Shown here piece by piece: positions 34,502 through 43,505 of a stretch of 64,000 bases of DNA (position 1 is its first letter; the number at the start of each line of letters is the position of its first letter). The stretch spans positions 1-64,000 of the forward strand of contig JAUNPS010000012.1 of NCBI GenBank assembly GCA_030536575.1. Direction: 5' to 3'. A program made the translations under genes and the position numbers. Source of the stretch: Eubacteriales bacterium (GTDB taxonomy: Bacteria; Bacillota; Clostridia; Lachnospirales; Lachnospiraceae). A model generated the notes under the pieces. It was given only the letters and a program-made list of their open reading frames with translations. It searched no databases and was not told the origin of the DNA.

Positions 34502-35324
34502 ATTATTATCTGCAAATTTTGCCCGTCTAAAAAAAGATAAAGTTTTTTGGCTCTGCATGATCTTCCTGTTTCTGTTCGCCTGCCTTTTGATCAGCACACA
34601 GTATCGGGAACATGTGAAATACGGTTATGAAGCGGATATTAACAACGTCCTGTTTGCTTATGCCGTCTTAATCGGCGTGTTATCCTCCGTCTTTACCAGC
34701 CTGTTCCTGGGAACGGAATACAGCGACGGAACCATCCGCAATAAACTGGTGGTCGGAAACACCCGAACCGCCATCTACCTGTCGAACCTGATCGTCAGCA
34801 TTGCAGCCGCTTTCCTGATGTGCCTGGCTTATCTCGCGGCTGTCTGCCTGATCGGAATCCCACTCCTTGGAACCTCCCGCTCCGGCCTGCCCTTGCTTCT
34901 GAAAATTTTATGTGGCGTCTTCCTGGCGTCCGCCGCTTACAGCTCCATCTGTACGCTGCTCAGTATGCTGATGCAAAACAAGGCCATTGCGACCGCTGTC
35001 AGCATTCTTGGAATGGTTCTACTGCTTACCGCCGCTTCCTACCTTGCCGCCCAGCTCAGTCAGCCGGAAATGTACAGCGGCTATACGCTGGACGCCTCCG
35101 GGGAAATCGTGCAAAGCGAACCCGTCCCGAATCCCCGCTGCCTGACCGGAACGAAACGCGAAGTTTATGAGTTTCTCTATGATTTTCTCCCCTCCGGGCA
35201 ATGTGTACAGTACGCCGCCATGGAATTCACAAATATTCCGCGGATGTACCTGTGTTCCCTTGGTATCCTGCTCGCAGCCACCGCCGGAGGAATCTGGTTT
35301 TTCCGAAGAAAGGATTTGAAATAA
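34494..35324 (+). CDS. ABC-2 type permease
   Basis: This 276-residue permease has about six hydrophobic segments (about 20-38, 55-75, 100-125, 135-160, 165-190, 250-270) and an extracytoplasmic loop before the last helix. It pairs with the preceding ATPase, with AGGAGG inside the ATPase gene end and an ATG at 34494. Only one permease is present, where lantibiotic immunity systems often have two. Likely role is peptide-antibiotic efflux or detoxification. Confidence 0.85.
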   Translation: MRKLLSANFARLKKDKVFWLCMIFLFLFACLLISTQYREHVKYGYEADINNVLFAYAVLIGVLSSVFTSLFLGTEYSDGTIRNKLVVGNTRTAIYLSNLIVSIAAAFLMCLAYLAAVCLIGIPLLGTSRSGLPLLLKILCGVFLASAAYSSICTLLSMLMQNKAIATAVSILGMVLLLTAASYLAAQLSQPEMYSGYTLDASGEIVQSEPVPNPRCLTGTKREVYEFLYDFLPSGQCVQYAAMEFTNIPRMYLCSLGILLAATAGGIWFFRRKDLK

Positions 35325-35325
35325 G

Positions 35326-36222
35326 ATGATGGTACTCGGTATTTTCTGTGTCATTCTGCTTTTGGGGAACCTGGCCCTGCTTGGGAAAATCTTTCTGCTC
35401 CGCCGGGATGCCGATGAGATCCGTATGGAATTTACCGAGCGCCTTTCCCAGGACACCAACACCCTGATCACCCTTTCCAGTCACGACCGCGCCATGCGCC
35501 GCCTGGCGGACGCGCTCAACGAAGAACTGCGCCGTCTTCGGCAGGAACGCCAGCGCTATCAGACCGGAAACCAGGCCCTTAGCGACGCAGTCACAAATAT
35601 TTCTCACGATCTGCGCACGCCTTTGACTGCCATCTGCGGGTATCTGGATTTGTTAAAACGGGAGGAAACATCGGAAACGGTGAGCCGTTATCTGGATATG
35701 ATTGAGAATCGTTCGGAAGTTTTGAAACTGCTTACGGAAGAACTGTTCCGCTCGTCGGTGATGGTAACGGAAGCGGAAGAACTGGTTTTGGAACCCATTG
35801 CCCTGAACGCCGTCCTGGAAGAGACCGTCGGCGCTTACTACGGGGCGTTTAAGAAATGTGGAATTACACCGGAAATTTCCATGCCGGAGGCAAACGTCTT
35901 CTGCCTTTTGGATCGAAAGGCCCTGTCCCGGATTCTGGGCAATATCCTGGCAAATGTATTAAAATACAGCAGCGGCGACCTGACTATCCGCCTTTCTGCA
36001 AATGGTAAGATCACCTTTTCTAATACGGCCAAAGACTTAAATCCCGTGGCCACGGAGCGGCTTTTTGACCGCTATTTTACCGTGGAAACCGGGCGCAGCT
36101 CCACCGGCCTGGGGCTTTCCATCGCGAAAGCCCTGACCGAGCGGATGGGAGGGACGATTTCCGCGGGTTATGCGGACGGGAAACTGTCCATTACCCTGGT
36201 TTTTGAACCGCTGCGCACTTAA
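35326..36222 (+). CDS. Sensor histidine kinase
   Basis: This 298-residue kinase has a single N-terminal membrane helix (about 3-25) and no extracellular sensor domain. It probably senses within the membrane or through the transporter. The H-box is NISHDLRTPLTAICGY with His94. The ATPase domain has an N-box region (ILGNILANVLKYS) and the GLGLSIAK G-box. It begins one base after the permease stop and completes the regulator-ATPase-permease-kinase operon. Confidence 0.9.
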   Translation: MMVLGIFCVILLLGNLALLGKIFLLRRDADEIRMEFTERLSQDTNTLITLSSHDRAMRRLADALNEELRRLRQERQRYQTGNQALSDAVTNISHDLRTPLTAICGYLDLLKREETSETVSRYLDMIENRSEVLKLLTEELFRSSVMVTEAEELVLEPIALNAVLEETVGAYYGAFKKCGITPEISMPEANVFCLLDRKALSRILGNILANVLKYSSGDLTIRLSANGKITFSNTAKDLNPVATERLFDRYFTVETGRSSTGLGLSIAKALTERMGGTISAGYADGKLSITLVFEPLRT

Positions 36223-36224
36223 AG

Positions 36225-36243
36225 CGGGACTTATTTCGTCCCG
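36225..36243. terminator. Shared hairpin between histidine kinase and upp
   Basis: Stem CGGGAC/GTCCCG has loop TTATTTC, and the upp stop codon (36231-36233) lies within the loop. Short A/T tracts on both sides suggest a weak bidirectional terminator for the convergent genes. Confidence 0.5.
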
Positions 36244-36860
36244 AAAATTCGGTCGCCCGCATCGCCCAGGCCGGGGCAGATATAGGCATGCTCGTTCAGC
36301 TCCCGATCCATGTGGCCGATGTAAATCTGGACATCCGGATGGGCTTCGTGCAGGCGCTTCAGGCCCTCCGGGGCGGCAATGATGAACATGCATTTGATTT
36401 TCTTGCCGCCGTGCTGTTTGATGAAATTGACAGCCGCCACGGCGGAACCTCCGGTGGCCAGCATCGGGTCTACCATGACGATCTGGCGCTGGTCGATAGG
36501 GTCCGGAAGCTTGCAGTAGTATTCGTGGGGCTCGTGGGTTTCCGGGTCGCGGTAAAGGCCGATGTGGCCGATTTTGGCGGAGGGAACCAGGGTGGTGATC
36601 CCGTTTACCATGCCAAGGCCTGCCCGCAGGACGGGCACGACGGCCAGTTTTTTGCCCGCGATCATCGGGGTCATGCAGGTTTCCAGAGGGGTTTCGACTT
36701 CCACATCTTCCAACGGAAGGTCGCGCAGGGCTTCGTAGCCCATGAGGACGGCGATCTCCTCGATGAGTTTGCGGAATTCGTTGGTTCCGGTTTCTTTTTT
36801 CCGGATCATGGATATTTTGTGCTGGATCAGCGGGTGATCCATGATGAATACATTTTCCAT
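36231..36860 (-). CDS. upp: Uracil phosphoribosyltransferase
   Basis: This 209-residue enzyme salvages uracil to UMP with PRPP. The length is exactly usual for the family. The PRPP-binding segment is [17 protein letters not shown] (about 124-140), and the uracil site ends with [13 protein letters not shown] at the C-terminus. I chose the ATG at 36860 after GGAGG. The longer start at 36884 adds eight unconserved residues. It has its own promoter (36902-36930). Confidence 0.96.
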   Translation of the reverse strand: MENVFIMDHPLIQHKISMIRKKETGTNEFRKLIEEIAVLMGYEALRDLPLEDVEVETPLETCMTPMIAGKKLAVVPVLRAGLGMVNGITTLVPSAKIGHIGLYRDPETHEPHEYYCKLPDPIDQRQIVMVDPMLATGGSAVAAVNFIKQHGGKKIKCMFIIAAPEGLKRLHEAHPDVQIYIGHMDRELNEHAYICPGLGDAGDRIFGTK

Positions 36861-36901
36861 TCGTTCTGCCTCCATCCTTATCATTTGGTATATCTGGAAG
36901 A

Positions 36902-36930
36902 AGTGTACCGTAATCCGCCCGGAAAGTCAA
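36902..36930 (-). promoter_or_regulatory. upp promoter
   Basis: Minus strand: TTGACT (36925-36930), 17-bp spacer, TACACT (36902-36907). Confidence 0.65.
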
Positions 36931-36939
36931 CTACAATCC

Positions 36940-36976
36940 TTTTGCAAAAAGGGACGGCTCTTTTCGAACCGCCCCC
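36940..36976 (-). terminator. Terminator after uxuB
   Basis: A stem of GGGGCGGTT against AGCCGTCCC (36951-36975, with G-T pairs) is followed on the minus strand by TTTTTG. Confidence 0.65.
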
Positions 36977-36989
36977 TGTCTGATTTCTT

Positions 36990-38603
36990 TTATGCCGTAT
37001 ACTTCTTCAGCGTCTCGCGCACCGCGCCTGTTCCCGCAATCATCTCACGGAAATACTGGCATACCAGCTCCGCCATTCCCACTTCGTACAGATTCACGCC
37101 GAAAATCTTCGCATTTTCCAGCACCGGACGAAGGGCCGTCTCCACGTCCGCTTCCTCACCCAGCTTAAAGCCTGCCACATAGGGGCAAACCGTATCCAGA
37201 AGCGGGTCCGGGCTCAATTCGAAGGCTTCGCCCGCATCGTTGAGTCCCATCAGGTAGCGCAGCCAGCCCGCAAATACCAGCGGAATCCGCTTCAGGCTCT
37301 TCACATCCAGGGTTTCGGAAGCCTGGTAAGCCTTGATCGTCTCGCCAAAACGGATGGCCAGCTTCTGGGAGGTATCCGTCGCAATCCGCTGGGGCGTATC
37401 CGGCATGAACGGATTCGGAATCCGTACTTCCAGAACCGTGTCGATAAATTCCTTCGGGTCCAGGATACCCGGATTTACCACCACCGGAAGCCCTTCTTCG
37501 TAACCGATGATCTCCACCAGTTTCTTCAGCTCCGGATCTTTCATTTCCTCGGAAATCTTCTCGTATCCAAGGATACAGCCGAATACGGCCAGGGTGGTGT
37601 GCAGCGGGTTTAAGCAGGTGCAGACCTTCATCTTCTCGACCTTGTCCACCGTCTCGCGGGTGGTAAACATCAGGCCGCCCTTTTCCAGTTCCGGCCTTCC
37701 GTTGGGGAAGGTGTCCTCAATCACCAGATACTCGCATTCTTCCGCGTTTACGAAAGGCGCTACATAGGTGCGTTTGGAGGTAATCACCGGATCAAGCTCT
37801 TCCACGCCGTCTTTTTGCAGGATCTCTTCTACAGAAGCGTCCGGACGCGGGGTGATTTTGTCGATCATGCTCCACGGGAAGGACACTTTCGCCGGATTGT
37901 TTACATAATCTTTGAACGCCTTGTCAACCAGGCCGTTTTCAACCCATTTCTCTGCAAAGGCGTTAATGGCCGCATACAGCTTGTCTCCGTTGTGAGAGCA
38001 GTTGTCCATGCTGACCATTGCAATCGGCTTCTCCTGGTCCTTAAAACGCGTGTACAGAAGGGCTGCAACCTTTCCAATATAGCTCTGAGGCTTCTCCGGG
38101 CCAGCTGCGAAATCCGCCGCGACGGCCGGAAGCAGTTCTCCCTTGCCGCTCACGAGGCTGTAGCCTTTCTCCGTGATGGTGAAGCTCGCCATCTGCAGAG
38201 AGTCTTTCCGGAAAATTTCTTCCAGGCGGGAGAATTCCGCGTCGTTTTCTGAATCCAGGACACAGGATTCCACAACGCTTCCCACAACGGTTTTCTCCAC
38301 ATTTCCATCCGCTTTCAGCGTCACGAGAATGCTGTAGTCGTCGTGGGGACGGTTCATTTTTTCAATGATTTCATAGTCGAAGCCTTCCGCTACCACCAGG
38401 CCTCGGTCCAGTGCGCCTGCATTTAACAGGTTCTGTACCACATTCGCCTGGAAGGCACGGAAAATGTTTCCGGCGCCGAAATGAATCCAGAACGGATTTT
38501 CTTTCGTAGCTTCGGTTACTTTCTCTCTGTCAAACTGCGGAAGCGCATAACCGGCGGCTTCCCATGCGGCTTTGTCCGCTAATCCCTGCTTATTTAATCT
38601 CAT
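36990..38603 (-). CDS. uxuB: Mannitol dehydrogenase family / D-fructuronate reductase
   Basis: This 537-residue polyol-type dehydrogenase most likely reduces D-fructuronate to D-mannonate with NADH in glucuronate breakdown. The N-terminal dinucleotide fold has WIHFGAGNIFRAFQ, and the family segment SMDNCSHNGDKL is present. The C-terminal helical domain has RIPLVFAGWLRYLMG. The assignment as UxuB rests on its four-base overlap (ATGA) with uxuA. The closely related tagaturonate reductase (UxaB) is the main alternative. The ATG follows AAAGGAG. The first in-frame ATG at 38636 lies inside uxuA without need. Confidence 0.88.
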   Translation of the reverse strand: MRLNKQGLADKAAWEAAGYALPQFDREKVTEATKENPFWIHFGAGNIFRAFQANVVQNLLNAGALDRGLVVAEGFDYEIIEKMNRPHDDYSILVTLKADGNVEKTVVGSVVESCVLDSENDAEFSRLEEIFRKDSLQMASFTITEKGYSLVSGKGELLPAVAADFAAGPEKPQSYIGKVAALLYTRFKDQEKPIAMVSMDNCSHNGDKLYAAINAFAEKWVENGLVDKAFKDYVNNPAKVSFPWSMIDKITPRPDASVEEILQKDGVEELDPVITSKRTYVAPFVNAEECEYLVIEDTFPNGRPELEKGGLMFTTRETVDKVEKMKVCTCLNPLHTTLAVFGCILGYEKISEEMKDPELKKLVEIIGYEEGLPVVVNPGILDPKEFIDTVLEVRIPNPFMPDTPQRIATDTSQKLAIRFGETIKAYQASETLDVKSLKRIPLVFAGWLRYLMGLNDAGEAFELSPDPLLDTVCPYVAGFKLGEEADVETALRPVLENAKIFGVNLYEVGMAELVCQYFREMIAGTGAVRETLKKYTA

Positions 38604-39673
38604 TTCCGGGTTTCTCCTTTCTCGATGGCTTCCCACAGGCCGTTCAGGTAGGTGGCGCCAAGGGCACGGTCGTACAGGCCGTAGCCGGGCATTGCCACTT
38701 CGTCCCAGATCATGCGGCCGTGATCCGGACGGATGGGGCCGGTGAATCCGATATCATACAATGCTTTCATGATCTCATACATGTCAAAGCTTCCGTCGGA
38801 GGACAGATGGGCGGCTTCCTCGAAGTTGGTCGGGGTGATGAATTTCAGGTTCCGCACATGGGCGAAATGGATGCGGCCCTTCAGGGAACGGATCATATCC
38901 GGCAGGTCGTTGTTCAGGTTCGTGCCGTAGGAACCGGAGCAGAAGGTCACGCCGTTGTGGGGGTCGTCGACCATCTTCATCATCCGCAGGATGTTTTCTT
39001 TGTTGATGATGATGCGCGGCAGGCCGAATACACTCCAGGCCGGGTCATCGGGATGGATGGCCATTTTGATGTCGTATTCGTTGCAGACCGGCATGATCTT
39101 TTCCAGGAAGTATTTCAGGTTGGCGAACAGTTTTTCGTCGTCAACGTCTTTGTACATTGCGAACAATTCTTTGACTTTTGCCATGCGCTCCGGCTCCCAG
39201 CCCGGCATGACGGTGCCGTTCATATCGCCTGCAATGGAGTCGAACATTTTTTCCGGGTCCAGGGCGTCGACGGCTTCCTGGGTGTAGGCCAGTACGGTGG
39301 AGCCGTCCGGACGCATGCGGGCCAGTTCGGTTCTTGTCCAGTCGAAGACGGGCATGAAGTTGTAGCATACCAGGTGGATGTCTTCTTTGCCGAGGTTTTC
39401 CAGGGTTTCGATGTAGTTGGCAATGTACTGGTCGCGGTTTCCGGCGCCGGTTTTGATGTCGTCGTGGATGTTGACGCTCTCGATGCCGGAGATGTGAAGG
39501 CCGGAGGCCTCGACTTCTTCTTTCAGGGCGCGGATGCGCTCGCGGCTCCAGACTTCGCCGGGGGCGGTGTCGTAGAGGGTGGTGATTACGCCGGTGACGC
39601 CGGGAATTTGACGGATCTGTTTTAAGGTCACTGTGTCAAATTTGGAGCCGTACCATCTTAATGTCATTTCCAT
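38600..39673 (-). CDS. uxuA: Mannonate dehydratase
   Basis: This 357-residue enzyme dehydrates D-mannonate to 2-keto-3-deoxygluconate, the step after UxuB. It is a TIM barrel with metal ligands in NIHDDIK, AIHPDDP, CSGSYG and RPDHGRM. Length is normal. The ATG has GAGGA eight bases upstream. A weak promoter overlaps the end of a 47-bp repeat at 39698-39726. The TRAP genes dctPQM upstream on the same strand probably import the hexuronate substrate. Confidence 0.95.
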   Translation of the reverse strand: MEMTLRWYGSKFDTVTLKQIRQIPGVTGVITTLYDTAPGEVWSRERIRALKEEVEASGLHISGIESVNIHDDIKTGAGNRDQYIANYIETLENLGKEDIHLVCYNFMPVFDWTRTELARMRPDGSTVLAYTQEAVDALDPEKMFDSIAGDMNGTVMPGWEPERMAKVKELFAMYKDVDDEKLFANLKYFLEKIMPVCNEYDIKMAIHPDDPAWSVFGLPRIIINKENILRMMKMVDDPHNGVTFCSGSYGTNLNNDLPDMIRSLKGRIHFAHVRNLKFITPTNFEEAAHLSSDGSFDMYEIMKALYDIGFTGPIRPDHGRMIWDEVAMPGYGLYDRALGATYLNGLWEAIEKGETRK

Positions 39674-39697
39674 TTTTGCATTTCCTCGCTTTCTCGT

Positions 39698-39726
39698 TTT
39701 ATATTATGCACACAAAAAGTCAGCAA
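39698..39726 (-). promoter_or_regulatory. Possible uxuA promoter
   Basis: Minus strand: TTGCTG (39721-39726, within repeat copy 1), 17-bp spacer, TATAAA (39698-39703), about 25 bp before the uxuA ATG. Confidence 0.4.
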
Positions 39727-39765
39727 AGGCTTCCTTTTTGGCGCTGGATAACTCAGGCTCGCCCT
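39719..39765. repeat. 47-bp direct repeat, copy 1
   Basis: It is identical over 47 bp to 39830-39876, with 111-bp periodicity. It begins GTCAGCAAAGGCTTCC and ends CTCAGGCTCGCCCT. It is preceded in both copies by a CACAAAA-type stretch. A small hairpin CGCCC-TTT-GGGCG follows copy 1. No coding role is evident. Confidence 0.85.
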
Positions 39766-39829
39766 TTGGGCGACACTTCGCGGGATTTTCTCCCCAGCAC
39801 GCTTTTTCAGGCCACTTATACACACAAAA

Positions 39830-39876
39830 GTCAGCAAAGGCTTCCTTTTTGGCGCTGGATAACTCAGGCTCGCCCT
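39830..39876. repeat. 47-bp direct repeat, copy 2
   Basis: An exact copy of 39719-39765, ending 9 bp before the dctM stop codon (39886). The region between dctM and uxuA (39674-39885) consists mostly of these two units. Confidence 0.85.
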
Positions 39877-39885
39877 ATTTCCTTT

Positions 39886-41187
39886 TTATGCCAGCCCTGC
39901 CAGCATCGGCAGCCCCATCGACACCGCCGGAACATATGTCACCAGCAAAAGCCCAATCAAGATCGCCACATAATAAATCAACATGTACGGCATGACCTTC
40001 GCCAGCGTCGTCTTGCCCACCTTAATCGCCACAAACAGCGTATTCCCAACAGGCGGCGTAATATTTCCGATACACAGGTTATAAACCAGAATCAATCCAA
40101 ACTGGATCGAATTCATCCCAAACGTCTGCACAACCGGCAGGAACAGCGGCGTAAAGATCAGAATCGCCGGCGTCACATCCATGAACGTCCCCGCCACCAG
40201 CAGAATCACATTCATAATCAGCAGAATAATAATCGGGCTGTTCGTCACCCCCAGCAGCGCATCCGAAATCGCCTGCGGGATCTGCGTAAATGCCATCACC
40301 CATCCCAGAATATTCGAAACACCGATCAGGAACACGATCATACCGCTCATCTTCGCACTGTCCACCACAATATTCCAGAAGGATTTCCAGGTAATATTCT
40401 TATAACAAATCCCCAGGATCAGCGCGTAAACCACCGCGATCGCAGAACCCTCCGTCGCCGTAAACACACCCGCGATAATTCCGCCGATAACCACAATAAT
40501 CAGAGACAGCGAAGGAATCGCCCGCAGCGTCGCTCTTCCCAGGTTCCCCCAGTCATATTTCCCCGGAGTCCCCTTATAACCCTTTTTCTTCGCGATCAGA
40601 ATGCCTGCAATGATACAGCACAGCGCCCAGATAATCCCCGGCACATACCCTGCCAGGAACAGCGCTGCAACGGAAGTCCCGCCGGATGCCAGCGAATACG
40701 TAATCAACGCATTGGACGGCGGAATCAACAGCCCCGACGGCGCAGACGCCCCATTAGTCGCCGCACACACAGCCGGATCATAGCCCTGCTTCTCTTCACC
40801 TTCCCGCACCATGCTTCCGACCGCTGCCGCCGCTGCGGACGCGGAACCGGAAATCGCACCGAACAGCGCGTTCGCGCCCACGTTCGTCACCAGAAGCGCG
40901 CCCGGCAGTTTGCCAAGGATCGCAAGCACAAAATCCACCAGCCGCTTCGCAATTCCGCCCTGGTTCATCAGATTTCCGGCCAGGATAAAGAACGGAATCG
41001 CCGTCAGGCTGAATTTACTCATCCCCACAAAGGTTCGCTGGGCCGCCGTCAGAACGGAAACGTCCAGAGGAACCACCTGCAGAATCGCCACCAGGGAAGA
41101 AATCCCGATCGCATAAGAAATCGGCACCCCGACTACCAGGAGGACGATCAGTACCACTAAAATAATGATTAATGCTTTGATAGCCAT
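39886..41187 (-). CDS. dctM: TRAP transporter large permease DctM
   Basis: This 433-residue, highly hydrophobic protein has about 12 membrane helices. It is the ion-coupled translocation subunit of a TRAP importer. The conserved segments GMSKFSLTAIPFFILAG, ATNGASAPSGLLIPPSN and NPGxTPPVGN-like NITPPVGNTLF are present. It begins three bases after dctQ with AAAGGAGG upstream. Link to uxuA/uxuB points to a hexuronate substrate. Confidence 0.95.
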   Translation of the reverse strand: MAIKALIIILVVLIVLLVVGVPISYAIGISSLVAILQVVPLDVSVLTAAQRTFVGMSKFSLTAIPFFILAGNLMNQGGIAKRLVDFVLAILGKLPGALLVTNVGANALFGAISGSASAAAAAVGSMVREGEEKQGYDPAVCAATNGASAPSGLLIPPSNALITYSLASGGTSVAALFLAGYVPGIIWALCCIIAGILIAKKKGYKGTPGKYDWGNLGRATLRAIPSLSLIIVVIGGIIAGVFTATEGSAIAVVYALILGICYKNITWKSFWNIVVDSAKMSGMIVFLIGVSNILGWVMAFTQIPQAISDALLGVTNSPIIILLIMNVILLVAGTFMDVTPAILIFTPLFLPVVQTFGMNSIQFGLILVYNLCIGNITPPVGNTLFVAIKVGKTTLAKVMPYMLIYYVAILIGLLLVTYVPAVSMGLPMLAGLA

Positions 41188-41190
41188 GCG

Positions 41191-41694
41191 CTAGGCCTCC
41201 TTTCCTTCTTCCGGCGCATCCAGATTGATGGTTCCGTTTGCGATCTCGACAATATTCAGAATCGTGTACACAATATTAATCACACCGCTCAAAGGCAGCA
41301 CAATATAAAAGATTCCAATCGGAACGCCCAGAGAAGAAGTCATCTGCCCCATCGCCAGGCTTGTAATCTGCATACCGCCGTAAACCAGGATGATCCCGGC
41401 AAACAGGCAGGCAACGACCTCCGCAAAAATCGCCAGCGCCTTTTTCGCCCCATGGCCCATCTTGTCCACAAGGATTGGGATATTCATATGTCCGCGCTCA
41501 CCCACCACGATGGAAGATCCCAGCAGGGACATCCACGCAAACAGGTAGGACACCAGCTCCTCCGACCAGGAAGAGGGATTCTTCAGGACGTAACGGGTAA
41601 ATACCTGCCAGCAGGTCAGGGCTACCATGGCAAGGAAGCTTCCCCCTGCCAGCACGTTCAAAACCGCATTTAAAATTTTTCTCAGTTGTTTCAT
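41191..41694 (-). CDS. dctQ: TRAP transporter small permease DctQ
   Basis: This 167-residue protein has four membrane helices (about 8-30, 45-65, 85-110, 125-150), the small subunit joining DctM. The FTRYVLKNPSSWSEEL motif in helix two is characteristic. I chose the ATG at 41694 with AGGAGG before it. A longer reading would add 53 basic residues that overlap dctP. It lies 10 bp after dctP. Confidence 0.92.
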   Translation of the reverse strand: MKQLRKILNAVLNVLAGGSFLAMVALTCWQVFTRYVLKNPSSWSEELVSYLFAWMSLLGSSIVVGERGHMNIPILVDKMGHGAKKALAIFAEVVACLFAGIILVYGGMQITSLAMGQMTSSLGVPIGIFYIVLPLSGVINIVYTILNIVEIANGTINLDAPEEGKEA

Positions 41695-41704
41695 GCTCCC
41701 CCTC

Positions 41705-42730
41705 CTATTCTGCCACTGACGGATATAATTCGTTGTATTCCTGGATCTTCTCGTAGATCGGCACGATCGCGGCATTGTTCGCCAGGACAGATTCATGGAG
41801 CGGCTGGCACGCTTCCTTGAAAGGCTCCTGATCCGGATACAGGAACTGGACATTCTGTTCGTTCTGGGCTTTTTCCTTCGCGTTCTCCACAGCCTTTACC
41901 CATTCTTCCCGCTGGATTTCGTTCACAAGCTTGTAGCCTTCCTCGAAAATCGCCCGTTCTTCGTCGGTCAGGCCTTCGATAAAGGCGTTGTTGCCGATCA
42001 GGATATCCGGAACCATCTGGTGCATGTCGTAGGAATAATACTTGCAGACATCCCCGTGGCCGTTGTCCGTCAGGGCCATTTCGTTATTCTCCGCGCCGTC
42101 GATGATGTTCGACTGCAATGCGGTGTAAACCTCGCCAAATCCCATCGGGGTGGCGGAGCCGCCCAGCAGGCGCATCATTTCAATGTTCGTCGGGGACTGC
42201 TGTACCCGGATCTTCAGGCCCTTTAAATCCGCCGGGCTCTCGATGGGCGTATTGACCGTATAGAAGTTCCGCGTGCCCGCGTCCAGCCAGGTTACCGCGG
42301 TAAAGCCGGCCTTTTCCGTAGCGGTAAAGATCGGGTCCGTTACTTCCGGGTCGTCCATCGCATTGTGGTAAGCTTCCGTACTGGCAAAGAGGTACGGCAG
42401 GTTAAAGATTTCGTAGTTTTTGCTGAATGTTTCCAGGATCGCATTGCTCGCGATACAGTAGTCAATCGCCCCGGTCTGCGTCAGCTGAACCATATCCGTC
42501 TGGGAGCCGAGAAGCTCGCTGGGATAGACTTCCACCGTATACTTATCGCCCAGATTTTCATTGATGTAGTCCTTGAAGGCTTCCAAGGCGATGTGTGTCG
42601 GGTGGTTTGTGGACTGGTTGTGGCCAATCCGGACAATCCGCGTCTGATCCGTGGAGCCGCATCCGGTCAGTGTCACCAGCGCAAGTCCCAGGCTGCCAAG
42701 CAGAAGTCCCCATTTTTTCCTTCCCTTCAT
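41705..42730 (-). CDS. dctP: TRAP transporter solute-binding lipoprotein DctP
   Basis: This 341-residue binding protein has a lipoprotein signal peptide: basic start, hydrophobic core and lipobox LTGC with acylated Cys24. The DctP fold includes LKIRVQQSPTNIEMM with the arginine that binds the substrate carboxylate, and the region SNIIDGAENNEMAL. A carboxylate ligand fits a uronate. It is the first gene of dctPQM. The upstream dyad at 42804-42818 resembles UxuR-type operators. Confidence 0.93.
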   Translation of the reverse strand: MKGRKKWGLLLGSLGLALVTLTGCGSTDQTRIVRIGHNQSTNHPTHIALEAFKDYINENLGDKYTVEVYPSELLGSQTDMVQLTQTGAIDYCIASNAILETFSKNYEIFNLPYLFASTEAYHNAMDDPEVTDPIFTATEKAGFTAVTWLDAGTRNFYTVNTPIESPADLKGLKIRVQQSPTNIEMMRLLGGSATPMGFGEVYTALQSNIIDGAENNEMALTDNGHGDVCKYYSYDMHQMVPDILIGNNAFIEGLTDEERAIFEEGYKLVNEIQREEWVKAVENAKEKAQNEQNVQFLYPDQEPFKEACQPLHESVLANNAAIVPIYEKIQEYNELYPSVAE

Positions 42731-42803
42731 GAATGAGTTGCCCTCCTTTAAGTTTTTTGCACATACATTTTACAGTCTTCGCCTGCTGTCTTTGTCTATT
42801 TTA

Positions 42804-42818
42804 TTGGTTTTTCCAATT
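42804..42818. promoter_or_regulatory. UxuR-like operator dyad
   Basis: ATTGG-TTTTT-CCAAT lies about 75 bp upstream of the dctP start, beside a TATAAA element. GntR-family UxuR/ExuR sites in enterobacteria have the form ATTGG-N4-CCAAT. The spacing here is five. No GntR gene is in the window. Confidence 0.5.
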
Positions 42819-42915
42819 TTATAGGCAGAATTTTTGTATGTTTTACTCAAATACTAACATTTCATCGTATAAACAGCAAGCGACAATCCAGCAGAAAGTG
42901 TCGTCCGCGTATACG

Positions 42916-43485
42916 TCAGCCCTTCCCGCCGGTCAGGGTCGCCAAAATCCCTTTGCGCAGATACCCCTCCACAATGCCAAACAGCTCTTCCTCGGACAGC
43001 CCCTCTTCCTCCGCCAGGGTAAAAAACAGATCTACCATGGCCGAAAGCGTGTGCCCCGCAATCCGTCTGGTCTTTTCATCACATTGCTCCAGATCAACCG
43101 AATGTCCCATGCTGATGCGCCGGATCAGCTCCTGCTTATAGGCTTCGGCAAAAGCCGGATGATGCCGCCCGTCCAGGAGTACCCGCAGATAATCGCTGTT
43201 TTTTCGGAGCATGGCAAAAATTTCGTTTCGGCGTTCCTGGCGTTCTTCCTCCGTCCTCAGCGCTTCGCCGCTGACCGCCCGCAATTCTTTCAGAAGCTCC
43301 TCTTCAATCAGTTCCAGAATGGCATAAATATCTGAGAAATGCAGATAAAAAGTGGTGCGGTAGATTCCACAGGCATCGGTTATATTTTTTACGGTAATTT
43401 TTTCAATATTCGTATTTTTGTAGAATTCCCAGAAAGCCCGTATAATTTTGCTCTTTGTTTCCATCCGCACACTCTCGTAATTCAT
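42916..43485 (-). CDS. TetR-family transcriptional regulator
   Basis: This 189-residue regulator has an N-terminal TetR helix-turn-helix (about residues 15-60, KITVKNITDACGIYRTTFYLHFSD) and a helical ligand/dimer domain without recognisable specificity. I chose the ATG at 43485 with GGGAGAG upstream. A longer reading to 43623 would cross its own promoter. A TATAAT -10 abuts a perfect dyad (43541-43554) and a 16-bp palindrome lies in the leader (43506-43521), suggesting autoregulation. It is divergent from an AraC gene. Targets may include that gene or the TRAP/uxu genes, which is inference. Confidence 0.88.
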   Translation of the reverse strand: MNYESVRMETKSKIIRAFWEFYKNTNIEKITVKNITDACGIYRTTFYLHFSDIYAILELIEEELLKELRAVSGEALRTEEERQERRNEIFAMLRKNSDYLRVLLDGRHHPAFAEAYKQELIRRISMGHSVDLEQCDEKTRRIAGHTLSAMVDLFFTLAEEEGLSEEELFGIVEGYLRKGILATLTGGKG

Positions 43486-43505
43486 AACGCTCTCCCACTT
43501 TTCCC

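Noticed and set aside
39719..39876. Possible CRISPR array from two exact repeats
   Set aside because: There are only two copies. The repeat is 47 bp and the spacer 64 bp, and no cas gene is nearby.
39661..41160. 499-codon plus-strand open frame including the 47-bp repeats
   Set aside because: It is antisense to dctM. The repeated peptide it encodes comes only from the duplicated DNA.
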